This document shows, in pieces, positions 17,501-26,200 of a DNA stretch of 64,000 nt. The DNA lies in NCBI RefSeq assembly GCF_009739905.1, contig NZ_CP034279.1:4216001-4280000 (forward strand), in the 5' to 3' direction. The notes under the pieces were generated by a model. The model worked only from the letters and a program-made list of their open reading frames with translations, did no database searches and was not told the DNA's origin. This stretch comes from Streptomyces ficellus (GTDB taxonomy: Bacteria > Actinomycetota > Actinomycetes > Streptomycetales > Streptomycetaceae). Made by a program: the position numbers and the translations under genes. The number at the start of each line of letters is the position of its first letter. Within the stretch, counting starts at the first letter, position 1.

Positions 17501-19847
17501 GCCCGAAGGGCGTGACCTGCCCTGGACGCTGTACGCCGACGCGTACCTCCGGACCGGCGAGGACAGTGGCGAGGACGACGGCGTCGAGTCGTGGCCGGAC
17601 GCCAAGGAACTGACGGACCTCGTGGCGTTGGACGAGGCGTACGAGACGGACGGGTTCGTCCTGCATCCGCTGCTGCTGGACTCGGCGGTCCGGGCTGCCG
17701 GGAGCGCCGGCGCTCTGGCCTGGTCGGGAGTGCGGGTGTACGCGGAGCGCGCACAGGACCTGCGCGTGCGGGTCCGGCGTACGGGCGAGGCCGAGCTGGG
17801 GCTGCAACTGACCGACCCGGCGGGCCGGCTCGTGGCGTCCGTCGACTCCGTGACGCTCGGCGAGTTCCCGGCCGACCGGTTGCGGACGCGGGAGGCGGAC
17901 GCGCTGTTCCGGGTCGACTGGGTGCCGGCCGACCTGGCGGAACCGGCGAGCCCCGTCCGCTGGGGCACGCTGGACCCGGTCGGTGTCACTGGGGCGCTCC
18001 TGCCCGACGCCCCCCGCTTCGGCGGCGTCACCGAGGTGGGCGAGGCGGTGGCGTCGGGCGCGGTGGACGCGCCCCACGCGGTGCTGGTGTCGTGCGTGAC
18101 GCCGGCACCTTCCGGGGACGGCGACGTGCTGGGTGCGGCGTACGCGCAGGTGCACGGTGTGCTGGCGCTGGTGCGGGAGTGGCTGGCCGACGAGCGACTG
18201 ACGGATGTCCGGCTTGTCGTCCTGACGCGCGGCGCGGTGGCGACCCGGGACGGTGAGGAACCCGATCTGGCGGCGACTCCGGTGTGGGGCCTCCTGCGGT
18301 CGGCACAGGCCGAGAACCCGGGCCGGATCACGCTGGTCGACGCCGAGAGCGGCGACGACCCCGACGGGCGGGCCCTCAGCCGGGTCGTCCGGTCGGACGA
18401 GCCGCAGGCGGCGCTGCGCGCCGCCGGCATCCTCGTACCGCGTCTGGTGAAGGAGCGACGCGAGCGGGCCGAACCGGCGTGGCACTCCGGCGGTACGGTG
18501 CTGATCACCGGTGGTACGGGCAGTCTGGGTGCGCATTTCGCGCGGCATCTGGTGGTCGAGCACGGTGTGCGGTCGTTGCTGCTGGTGAGCCGGCGTGGTG
18601 CGGACGCTCCGGGGGCGGGGGAGCTGCGGGCGGAGCTGGAGCGGTTCGGTGCCCGTGTGTCGGTGGCGGCGTGCGATGTGACCGACGTGGACGAGCTGGG
18701 CCGTCTCCTGGCGGGCGTTCCGGCGGACCGGCCTTTGTCCGGTGTGGTGCACACGGCGGGCGTCCTGGACGACGGCCTGGTCACGGCGCTGACCCCGGAG
18801 CGGGTGGACGCGGTGTTGCGGCCCAAGGTGGACGCGGCGTGGAACCTGCACCGCCTGACCCGTGACCTGCCCAGCCTGAAGCACTTCGTGCTGTTCTCCT
18901 CCGTGACCGGCACCCTCGGCAGTGCGGGGCAGGCCAACTACGCGGCCGCGAACACGTTCCTGGACGCGCTCGCCCAGTACCGGCACGCGCAGGGCCTGCC
19001 CGCCACCTCCGTGGCCTGGGGCCTGTGGCAGCAGGACGGGGACCACGGCGGCATGGCCACCCGGCTCGACGGGACCAGCCGGGCCAGGTGGGCGAAGAAC
19101 GGCTACCTGCCCGTCACCATGGCGCAGGGCCCGGCCCTGCTCGACACGGCCGTCGCGCTCGGGCTGACCGTCCCGGTCGCCACCCCGCTCGACCTGGCGG
19201 CGATCCGCGGCACGGGCGCCGTACCACCCCTCTTCCGCGCCCTCGTCCGGACGCCCGCCCAGCGCCGCCGCGCGGCGACCGGACTCGCGGCGGCCGGGCT
19301 CGCGGACACGGCCGAGCAGACCCTCGAGCAGCGGCTCGCCGGGCTGGCACCGGCCGAACGGCAGCGCACGCTCGCGGAGCTCGTCCGCACGGTGGTGGCG
19401 GCGGTCCTCAACCACACGGACGCCCAGGCCGTCGGAGCCGAACGCACCTTCCAGGAGCTGGGCTTCGACTCGCTCACCGCCGTCGAGCTGCGCAACCGCA
19501 TGACGGCCGAGACCGGGGTCCGGCTGCCGGCGACGCTCGTGTACGACCACCCGACCCCGGCCGCCCTCACGGCACACCTGCTGGCCGAACTGGTACCCGC
19601 ACCGACGTTCTCGGAGAGCGCGCTCCTGAGCGAGGTCGCTCGCATCGAGGAGTTCCTCACCGGAGCGGTGACGGGCGACGGCGAGAAGGCGATCGCCGCT
19701 TCCCACCTCCACGACCTGCTCACCCGCTGGGGCGGGGCCGGGACACCGGAGCTCCCCGCCCCCGAACCCGAGACCGACGCATTCGACCTCGACTCCGCGA
19801 CGGACGACGACCTCTTCCAACTCGTCGACGCCAACCGAAAGGACTGA
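11580..19847 (+). CDS. type I PKS: loading module KSQ-AT-ACP plus extension module 1 KS-AT-DH(inactive)-KR-ACP
   Basis: The 2755-residue enzyme starts the polyketide. Its first KS (residues 4-430) has Gln176 in place of the catalytic Cys (DSGQSSS), the mark of a decarboxylating KSQ domain. AT (518-850, Ser606) and ACP (Ser936) complete the loading module. Module 1 has KS (998-1420, Cys1170), AT (1514-1840), a degenerate DH (1845-2120), KR (2125-2530, GGTGSLG and the B-type LDD motif) and ACP (Ser2631), then a docking tail. Both ATs have HAFH, so malonyl units. The DH has Gly1907 where the catalytic His belongs and lacks the YGPxF region, so a beta-hydroxyl should remain. There is no ER domain. 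The ATG at 11580 has GGAG 7 nt upstream. Confidence 0.93.
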   Translation: MMESDPIAVIGLSCRLPGAPDPDSFWRLLRDGTSAVSEAPEGRWDVDTLYDPDPNAPGRMNTRWGGFIDGVGHFDPEFFGISPREAASMDPQQRLLLELAWEALENAGLVPDTLRSTPTGVFVGAVNGDYELLLHRSGRDAIGRHSLTGTQRGMLANRLSYTFGLRGPSLTVDSGQSSSLVGVHLACESLRSGESRIALAGGVNLNLAPEATIGTSKFGAMSPDGRCYTFDERANGYVRGEGGGLVVLKPLSAALADGDTVLAVIRGSAVNNSGAAKTLTTPDRNAQEAVISAACRRAGVDPAQVGYVELHGTGTKVGDPIEAAALGAVYGQDRPAARPLRVGSAKTNVGHLEGAAGIVGLLKAVMALNHRQLPPSLNHQRPNPRIPLDELKLRVQRELEPWADDRLLAGVSSWGMGGTNVHVIVEEAPREEVLVSDTVVGRVVPWLVSARSPEALAAQAERLAAYVGESGVDVRDVAFSLATGRAALEQRAVVVGADRDELMAGLASARAVRAVGGKSAFLFTGQGSQRLGMGRELYDAFPVFAEALDAVLAELEPGLREVMWGEDAEALNRTEVTQPALFAIEVALFRLWESWGVRPDVVAGHSIGEIAAAHVAGVLSLADAAKLVSARGRLMQALPPGGAMAALQAGEDEVLPHLTDRVGIAAVNGPRAVVISGAERDVQEVRERFEAEGRKTTRLKVSHAFHSPLMEPMLAEFGQVVSGLALHAPRIPFVSTLTGTPVTDEITDPAYWVRHVREAVRFADAVRALEADGVTRFVELGPDAVLAAMARGALEGAGAETVPSLRRNRGEEEAVVTALAHLHAAGGTVRWDRFFEGTGARTVPLPTYAFQRDYYWLDATAPTTHTAVAAGPSATAPRTEAAPHHPLRDRLGELSEEEQRRTLLDLVRADTATVLGHARPASIEPDRAFRSMGLDSLGGVELRDRLSAATGLRIPESVVFDHPTPAAVAAFLYERLIGGDAAANPGPESTGAAPSADEPIAIVGMACRFPGGVSSPEDLWRLVEGEVDAIGDFPRDRGWDVDALYDPERGTSGRTYTRKGGFLYEAGDFDAAFFGISPREALAMDPQQRLLLEAAWEALEYGGIDPLSLKGTPTGVFAGGAPQDYGPRLHEPADGVDGHLLTGTLASVISGRISYVLGLEGPSVTVDTACSSSLVAVHQAVQSLRLGESSMALAGGAMVMATPGMFVEFSRQNGLSEDGRCRAFGAGADGTGWAEGAGLLVLERLSDARRNGHRVLAVVRGSAVNQDGASNGLTAPNGPAQQRVIRQALASAGLGAADVDAVEAHGTGTRLGDPIEAQALLATYGQGRSPDRPLFLGSLKSNIGHAQAAAGVGGVIKMVMALRNERLPKTLHAEDPTPFVDWDGGAVELLTEAHPWPADADRIRRAGVSSLGVSGTNAHVIVEEAPREEVLVSDTVVGRVVPWLVSARSPEALAAQAERLAAYVEESGVDVRDVAFSLATGRAALEQRAVVVGAGREQLMAGLASARAVRAVGGKSAFLFTGQGSQRLGMGRELYDAFPAFAKAFDAVTAELAPGLRDIVWGGDAEALNRTEVTQPALFAVEVALFRLWESWGVRPDVVAGHSIGEIAAAHVAGVLSLPDAAKLVSARGHLMQALPADGAMVAVQAAEDEVLPHLTDRVGIAAVNGPQSVVVSGAEDEVLAVKAHFEAKGRKATRLKVSHAFHSPLMEPMLDEFTRTVTQLTFNLPRIPFVSTLTGTPVADEITDPAYWVRHVREAVRFADAVRALEADGVTRFVELGPDAVLTAMAQGALEGAGAETVASLRRNRGEEEAVVTALAHFHASGGTVRWDRFFEGTGARTVPLPTYAFRHQRFWLNPPKPTASVEAAHLGLDTPAHALLGAAVDLAGAEGRIFTGRLSAADHPWLADGACVPSSVFVELAMHAGDALGCGVVESLTVRAPLVLDGDADGTAVQLQIVASGAPDEDGRYAVSVHARPEGRDLPWTLYADAYLRTGEDSGEDDGVESWPDAKELTDLVALDEAYETDGFVLHPLLLDSAVRAAGSAGALAWSGVRVYAERAQDLRVRVRRTGEAELGLQLTDPAGRLVASVDSVTLGEFPADRLRTREADALFRVDWVPADLAEPASPVRWGTLDPVGVTGALLPDAPRFGGVTEVGEAVASGAVDAPHAVLVSCVTPAPSGDGDVLGAAYAQVHGVLALVREWLADERLTDVRLVVLTRGAVATRDGEEPDLAATPVWGLLRSAQAENPGRITLVDAESGDDPDGRALSRVVRSDEPQAALRAAGILVPRLVKERRERAEPAWHSGGTVLITGGTGSLGAHFARHLVVEHGVRSLLLVSRRGADAPGAGELRAELERFGARVSVAACDVTDVDELGRLLAGVPADRPLSGVVHTAGVLDDGLVTALTPERVDAVLRPKVDAAWNLHRLTRDLPSLKHFVLFSSVTGTLGSAGQANYAAANTFLDALAQYRHAQGLPATSVAWGLWQQDGDHGGMATRLDGTSRARWAKNGYLPVTMAQGPALLDTAVALGLTVPVATPLDLAAIRGTGAVPPLFRALVRTPAQRRRAATGLAAAGLADTAEQTLEQRLAGLAPAERQRTLAELVRTVVAAVLNHTDAQAVGAERTFQELGFDSLTAVELRNRMTAETGVRLPATLVYDHPTPAALTAHLLAELVPAPTFSESALLSEVARIEEFLTGAVTGDGEKAIAASHLHDLLTRWGGAGTPELPAPEPETDAFDLDSATDDDLFQLVDANRKD
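15591..15799 (+). repeat. 209-bp KS segment shared by three PKS modules, copy 1
   Basis: This stretch of the module 1 KS C-terminal part reads identically, by eye, at 20974-21182 and 24388-24596. Flanking KS sequence differs more between modules. Confidence 0.75.
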
Positions 19848-19854
19848 ACACCAC

Positions 19855-22800
19855 ATGTCGAACGAGGCAAAGCTCCGCGACTACCTCAAGCGGGCCATCG
19901 CCGACACGCGCGAGGCCCAGCAGCGGCTCCAGGAGGTCCAGGACGCGGCCGTCGAGCCGATCGCGATCGTGGGCATGGCGTGCCGGTACCCGGGCGGTGT
20001 GTCGTCGCCGGAGGACCTGTGGCGGCTCGTCGAGACCGAGGCCGACGCCGTCGGTGACTTCCCGGACAACCGTGGCTGGGACGTCGAGACCCTCTACGAC
20101 CCCGAGCCCGGCACCTCGGGCCGTACGTACACGCGCAAGGGCGGCTTCCTGTACGAGGCCGGCGACTTTGACGCCGACTTCTTCGGGATCTCGCCGCGCG
20201 AGGCGCTGGCGATGGATCCACAGCAGCGGCTGCTGCTGGAGACGGCGTGGGAGGCGCTGGAGTACGGCGGGATCGACCCGCTGTCGCTCAAGGGCACCGC
20301 GACCGGTGTGTTCGCCGGAGCCGCCACGCAGGACTACGGGCCGCCATTCCACCGCCCCGCCCAGGGACTCGACGGACACCTGCTCACCGGCCGCCTGGCC
20401 AGTGTGATCTCGGGCCGGATCTCGTACGTGCTGGGGCTGGAGGGGCCGTCGGTGACGGTCGACACGGCGTGCTCGTCGTCGCTGGTGGCGGTGCACCAGG
20501 CCGTGCAGTCGCTGCGGCTCGGGGAGTCGTCGATGGCCCTGGCGGGCGGCGCGATGGTGATGCCCACGGCAGGGACGTTCGTCGAGTTCGCGCAGCAGCG
20601 GGGCCTGTCGGAGGACGGTCGGTGCCGGGCGTTCGGCGCCGGCGCGGACGGTACGGGCTGGGCGGAAGGTGCCGGCCTGCTGGTGCTGGAGCGGCTGTCG
20701 GACGCCCGGCGCAACGGTCACCGGATCCTCGCGGTGGTGCGGGGTTCGGCGGTGAACCAGGACGGTGCGTCGAACGGACTGACGGCGCCCAACGGGCCCG
20801 CCCAGCAGCGGGTGATCCGCCAGGCGCTGGCCGGGGCCCGGCTCACCCCCGCCGACGTGGACGCGGTGGAGGCGCACGGCACGGGAACGCGGCTCGGCGA
20901 CCCGATCGAGGCGCAGGCGCTGCTGGCGACGTACGGCCAGGAACGGCCGGACGGACGGCCGCTCCTGCTCGGCTCGTTGAAGTCGAACATCGGGCACGCG
21001 CAGGCGGCCGCCGGGGTCGGCGGGGTCATCAAGATGGTGATGGCGCTGCGGAACGAGAGGCTGCCGAAGACCCTGCACGCCGAGGACCCCACCCCGTTCG
21101 TGGACTGGGACGGTGGCGCGGTCGAGTTGCTGACCGAGGCCCACCCCTGGCCGGCGGACGCGGACCGGATCCGCCGCGCGGGTGTCTCGTCGTTCGGCGT
21201 GAGCGGTACGAACGCGCATGTGATCGTGGAGGAGGCGCCGCGCGAGGAGGTGATCGTCTCCGACACCGTCCCAGGTCGGGTCGTGCCGTGGCTGGTGTCC
21301 GCCCGGAGCCCGGAGGCCCTCGCGGCGCAGGCCGGACGGCTGGCCGCGTACGCGGAGGAGTCCGGAGCCGACGTGCGTGACGTCGCGTACTCGCTGGCGA
21401 CCGGGCGGGCGGCCCTGGAGCACCGGGCGGCCGTCGTCGGCGCCGACCGCGACGAGCTGGTCGCGGCACTCCGCGCCCTCGCCTCGGGCACCCCGTCCGG
21501 AGCCGTCACCTCCGACGAGGTGGGCGCCTCCAGTGACCGGACCGCGTTCCTGTTCACGGGCCAGGGATCGCAGCGGCTCGGCATGGGGCGTGAGCTGTAC
21601 GACACGTTCCCCGCCTTCGCGGAGGCGTTCGACGCGGTCACCGCCGAACTGGCGCCCGGCCTGCGGGACACCGTCTGGGGCGAGGACGCGGAGGCGCTGA
21701 ACCGTACCGAGGTGACGCAGCCGGCGTTGTTCGCCGTCGAGGTGGCGCTGTTCCGGCTGTGGGAGTCCTGGGGCGTACGCCCGGACGTGGTGGCCGGGCA
21801 TTCGATCGGTGAGATCGCCGCCGCGCATGTGGCCGGGGTGCTGTCCCTGGCCGATGCGGCGAAGCTGGTGTCGGCACGTGGCCACCTGATGCAGGCCCTG
21901 CCGGCCGACGGGGCCATGGTGGCCGTCCAGGCCGCTGAGGACGAGGTGCTGCCGCACCTGACCGACCGCGTGGGCATCGCCGCCGTGAACGGACCGCAGT
22001 CGGTCGTCGTCTCCGGCGCCGAGGACGAAGTGCTGGCCGTCAAAGCGCACTTCGAGGCTCAGGGGCGTAAGGCGACGCGTCTGAAGGTGTCGCACGCTTT
22101 CCACTCACCGCTCATGGAGCCGATGCTCGACGAGTTCAGCCGAACCGTCACCCAGCTCACCTTCAACCTTCCGCGCATCCCGTTCGTGTCGACCCTCACC
22201 GGCACGCCGGTCACGGACGAGATCACCGACCCCGCCTACTGGGTGCGGCACGTCCGCGAAGCCGTCCGGTTCGCCGACGCCGTGCGTGCGCTGCACGGGC
22301 AGGGCGTGACCACGTTCGTGGAGGTGGGCCCGGACGCCGTCCTGACCGCCATGGCGCGGCAGACCCTCGACGCGCCCGGAATCCGTTGCGTACCGAGCCT
22401 CCGGCGTGACCGTCCCGAGGCCGCCGACGTCGTCACCGCCCTTGCCGGGCTCCACAACCGGGGCGTGGCCGTCGACTGGCGCCGTTTCCACGACGGCACC
22501 GGCGCCCGTGCCGTGCCTCTGCCCACCTACGCGTTCCAGCGCCGCACCTACTGGATCGCCGCGCCGGAGGCGAACGTCGAACCGCACGCGCCCGAGGGTG
22601 CCGACGCCCCTGCCGACGCCCCTGCCGACGCCCCGGCGAGCGCCCACCGGGCCGTCGTTCCGCTGGCCGAGCGGCTGCTCGGGCTGACGGCGGCGGAGCA
22701 GCGGGAAGCGGTGTCCGAGCTGGTGCGCGGCGAGGTCGCGGCCGTCCTGGGCTTCGCGGAGCCGGGCGCGGTCGGCCCCGACCGTACGTTCCAGCAGCTG

Positions 22801-23163
22801 GGGTTCACCTCCCTGTCGGCCGTGGAGCTGCGTGACCGGCTCCTGGCGTCCACCGGGGTCCGGCTGCCGGCGACGCTGGCCTACGACCACCCCACCCCGG
22901 CCGCCCTCGTCGCGCACCTGCACGCCGAGGTGGGCACGGCCACCCGTTCCGTACTGACCGAGCTGGAGCGTCTCGAGGCGGCCCTGGCCACCGTGTCCGA
23001 GGACGACGAGGTCCGTTCTGAGGTCTCCGCCCGGCTCCAGGGGCTGCTGGCGCGGTGGAGCACTGGTGCGGACGACGACATGGTGTCGGACGGCCCCGGC
23101 CCCGACCTCGACGAGATCTTCAGCTTCATCGACTCCGAGATCGGCGAGTCCGTGACCCACTGA
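19855..23163 (+). CDS. type I PKS extension module 2: KS-AT-ACP
   Basis: The 1102-residue single module starts with an N-terminal docking helix (residues 1-36), then KS (37-460, TACSSS with Cys206), AT (565-870, Ser650, HAFH malonyl signature) and ACP (GFTSL with Ser986 for phosphopantetheine), and ends with a C-terminal docking region (1040-1102). There are no reductive domains, so the beta-keto group made here should survive to the next module. The start is 7 nt after the module 1 stop, with AAAGGA in the end of the previous gene as ribosome-binding site. The ACP motif has TSL instead of the usual DSL, a tolerated change. Confidence 0.93.
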   Translation: MSNEAKLRDYLKRAIADTREAQQRLQEVQDAAVEPIAIVGMACRYPGGVSSPEDLWRLVETEADAVGDFPDNRGWDVETLYDPEPGTSGRTYTRKGGFLYEAGDFDADFFGISPREALAMDPQQRLLLETAWEALEYGGIDPLSLKGTATGVFAGAATQDYGPPFHRPAQGLDGHLLTGRLASVISGRISYVLGLEGPSVTVDTACSSSLVAVHQAVQSLRLGESSMALAGGAMVMPTAGTFVEFAQQRGLSEDGRCRAFGAGADGTGWAEGAGLLVLERLSDARRNGHRILAVVRGSAVNQDGASNGLTAPNGPAQQRVIRQALAGARLTPADVDAVEAHGTGTRLGDPIEAQALLATYGQERPDGRPLLLGSLKSNIGHAQAAAGVGGVIKMVMALRNERLPKTLHAEDPTPFVDWDGGAVELLTEAHPWPADADRIRRAGVSSFGVSGTNAHVIVEEAPREEVIVSDTVPGRVVPWLVSARSPEALAAQAGRLAAYAEESGADVRDVAYSLATGRAALEHRAAVVGADRDELVAALRALASGTPSGAVTSDEVGASSDRTAFLFTGQGSQRLGMGRELYDTFPAFAEAFDAVTAELAPGLRDTVWGEDAEALNRTEVTQPALFAVEVALFRLWESWGVRPDVVAGHSIGEIAAAHVAGVLSLADAAKLVSARGHLMQALPADGAMVAVQAAEDEVLPHLTDRVGIAAVNGPQSVVVSGAEDEVLAVKAHFEAQGRKATRLKVSHAFHSPLMEPMLDEFSRTVTQLTFNLPRIPFVSTLTGTPVTDEITDPAYWVRHVREAVRFADAVRALHGQGVTTFVEVGPDAVLTAMARQTLDAPGIRCVPSLRRDRPEAADVVTALAGLHNRGVAVDWRRFHDGTGARAVPLPTYAFQRRTYWIAAPEANVEPHAPEGADAPADAPADAPASAHRAVVPLAERLLGLTAAEQREAVSELVRGEVAAVLGFAEPGAVGPDRTFQQLGFTSLSAVELRDRLLASTGVRLPATLAYDHPTPAALVAHLHAEVGTATRSVLTELERLEAALATVSEDDEVRSEVSARLQGLLARWSTGADDDMVSDGPGPDLDEIFSFIDSEIGESVTH
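20974..21182 (+). repeat. 209-bp KS segment shared by three PKS modules, copy 2
   Basis: Identical by eye to 15591-15799 and 24388-24596, within the module 2 KS domain. Confidence 0.75.
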
Positions 23164-23170
23164 CGACGAC

Positions 23171-23215
23171 GCGACACACCGCACCGCGACACACCGCACC
23201 GCGACACACCGCACC
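23171..23215 (+). repeat. three tandem 15-bp repeats between PKS modules 2 and 3
   Basis: GCGACACACCGCACC occurs three times without mismatch, followed by degraded copies up to about 23234. It fills most of the 102-nt gap between the two PKS genes. No coding function is apparent. Confidence 0.9.
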
Positions 23216-23265
23216 GCGCCGCAGCGCATCGCACCACTCAGCAGCAGCCGAGGAGAGCTTTCGCC

Positions 23266-26200
23266 ATGCCCAACGAGAACGAACAGAAGCTGGCCGACTA
23301 CCTGAAGCGGGTCACGGTCGATCTGCAGAAGTCCCGGCGCCGCGTCGCCGAACTGGAGTCGAGCAGGACCGAGCCGATCGCGATCGTGGGGATGGCCTGC
23401 CGCTATCCCGGCGGTGTGTCGTCGCCGGAGGACCTGTGGCGGCTGGTCGAGGGCGAGGTCGACGCGATCAGCGACTTCCCCGAGAACCGTGGCTGGGACA
23501 TCGAGTCCCTGTACGACCCCGAACCGGGCAAGCCGGGGCGCAGTTACACCCGGCGGGGCGGGTTCCTGCACGACGTGGGCGACTTCGACGCCGACTTCTT
23601 CGGCATATCGCCGCGCGAGGCCACCGCCATGGACCCGCAGCACCGGCTGCTGCTGGAGGCGGCGTGGGAGGCGCTGGAGTACGGCGGGATCGACCCGCTG
23701 TCGCTGAAGGGCAGCCCGACCGGCGTCTTCACCGGCTTCTCGGGCCAGAGTTACATCGGCCTGTTCAGCGGCCCGGAGGAGCTGGGCGGCTACCTGATGA
23801 CCGGCAGCCTCTCCAGCATCATGTCCGGCCGGATCTCGTACGTGCTGGGGCTGGAGGGGCCGTCGGTGACGGTCGACACGGCGTGCTCCTCGTCGCTCGT
23901 CGCCCTGCACCAGGCGGTGCAGTCGCTGCGGCAGGGTGAGTCGGAGCTGGCCCTCGTCGGCGGTGCGACGGTCGCGGCGACGCCGGGCAGCTTCGTGGAG
24001 TTCGCGCAGCAGCGGGGCCTGTCGGAGGACGGTCGGTGCCGGGCGTTCGGTGCGGGTGCGGACGGTACGGGCTGGGCCGAGGGTGCGGGTCTGCTGGTGC
24101 TGGAGCGTCTGTCCGATGCGCGGCGCAACGGTCACCGGGTGCTGGCGGTGGTGCGGGGTTCGGCGGTGAACCAGGACGGTGCGTCGAACGGACTGACGGC
24201 GCCCAACGGCCCGGCTCAGCAGCGGGTGATCCGGCAGGCGCTGGCGAGTGCGGGACTGGGGGCTGCAGATGTCGATGCGGTGGAGGCGCACGGGACGGGG
24301 ACGCGGCTGGGTGACCCGATCGAGGCGCAGGCGCTGCTGGCCACCTATGGGCAGGGACGGTCGCCGGACCGGCCGTTGTTCCTGGGGTCGTTGAAGTCGA
24401 ACATCGGGCACGCGCAGGCGGCCGCCGGGGTCGGCGGGGTCATCAAGATGGTGATGGCGCTGCGGAACGAGAGGCTGCCGAAGACCCTGCACGCCGAGGA
24501 CCCCACCCCGTTCGTGGACTGGGACGGTGGCGCGGTCGAGTTGCTGACCGAGGCCCACCCCTGGCCGGCGGACGCGGACCGGATCCGCCGCGCGGGCGTC
24601 TCGTCGTTCGGTGTGAGCGGTACGAACGCGCACGTGATCGTGGAGGAGGCGCCGCGCGAGGAGCCGGCCGTTCGGGAACCCGCTCCGATCGGGACCGTGC
24701 CGTGGCTGGTGTCCGCCCGGAGCCCGGAGGCCCTCGCGGCACAGGCCGGACGGCTGGCCGCGTACGCGGAGGAATCCGGAGCCGACGTGCGTGACGTCGC
24801 GTACTCCCTGGCGACCGGGCGGGCGGCCCTGGAGCATCGGGCGGCCGTCGTCGGCGCCGACCGCGACGAGCTGGTCGCCGCACTGCGTGCCCTCGCTGCG
24901 GGCACCCCCTCGGGAGCCGTCACCTCGGACACGGTCAACGCGTCGGGCGGCAAGTCGGCGTTCCTGTTCACGGGCCAGGGATCGCAGCGGCTGGAGATGG
25001 GGCGTGAGCTGTACGACACGTTCCCCGCCTTCGCGGAGGCCTTCGACGCGGTCACCGCCGAGCTGGCCCCCGGGCTGCGGGACATCGTCTGGGGCGGCGA
25101 CGCGGAGGCGCTGAACCGCACCGAGACCACCCAGCCCGCCCTCTTCGCCATCGAGGTGGCGCTCTACCGGCTCTGGGAGTCCTGGGGCGTACGCCCCGAC
25201 GTGGTCGCCGGGCATTCGATCGGTGAGATCGCCGCCGCGCACGTAGCCGGGGTCCTGTCCCTGGCCGATGCGGCGAAGCTGGTGTCGGTGCGCGGCCGGC
25301 TGATGCAGGCCCTGTCGGCTGACGGGGCCATGGTGGCCGTCCAGGCCGCTGAGGACGAGGTGCTGCCGCACCTGACCGACCGCGTGGGCATCGCCGCCGT
25401 GAACGGACCGCAGTCGGTCGTCGTCTCCGGCGCCGAGGACGAAGTGCTGGCCGTCAAAGCGCACTTCGAGGCTCAGGGGCGTAAGGCGACGCGTCTGAAG
25501 GTGTCGCACGCGTTCCACTCACCGCTCATGGAACCGATGCTCGACGAGTTCACCCGAACCGTCACCCAGCTCACCTTCAACCTTCCGCGCATCCCGTTCG
25601 TGTCGACCCTCACCGGCACGCCGGTCACGGACGAGATCACCGACCCCGCCTACTGGGTGCGGCACGTCCGCGAAGCCGTCCGGTTCGCCGACGCCGTGCG
25701 TGCGCTGCACGGGCAGGGCGTGACCACGTTCGTGGAGGTGGGCCCGGACGCCGTCCTGACCGCCATGGCGCGGCAGACCCTGGAAGACACCGAGGTCACC
25801 GACGTCGCCGACGTCCGCTGCGTACCGAGCCTCCGACGTGACCGTCCCGAGGCCGCCGACGTCGTCACCGCCCTTGCCGGGCTCCACAACCGGGGCGTGG
25901 CCGTCGACTGGCGCCGTTTCCACGACGGCACCGGCGCCCGTGACGTGCCTCTGCCCACCTACGCCTTCCAGCGCCGCACCTACTGGTACAGCGCGGCGAC
26001 CGGGGCGGGCACCGACACCGGGCGGCTGGGTCTGGACGGGCCGGGGCACCCGCTGCTGGGTGCGTCGGTGGACCTCGCGGGCGGGGAAGGGGCCGTGTTC
26101 ACCGGCCGGATCTCCACCCGTACCCACCCGTGGCTCGCCGAGCACGTCCTGGACGGCGACGTCACCGTGCCCGCCTCCGTGTACGCCGAGCTGGCCCTGC

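Noticed and set aside
17880..18480. An enoyl reductase domain between DH and KR of PKS module 1
   Set aside because: The segment is the normal structural half of the KR and lacks the ER nucleotide-binding motif.
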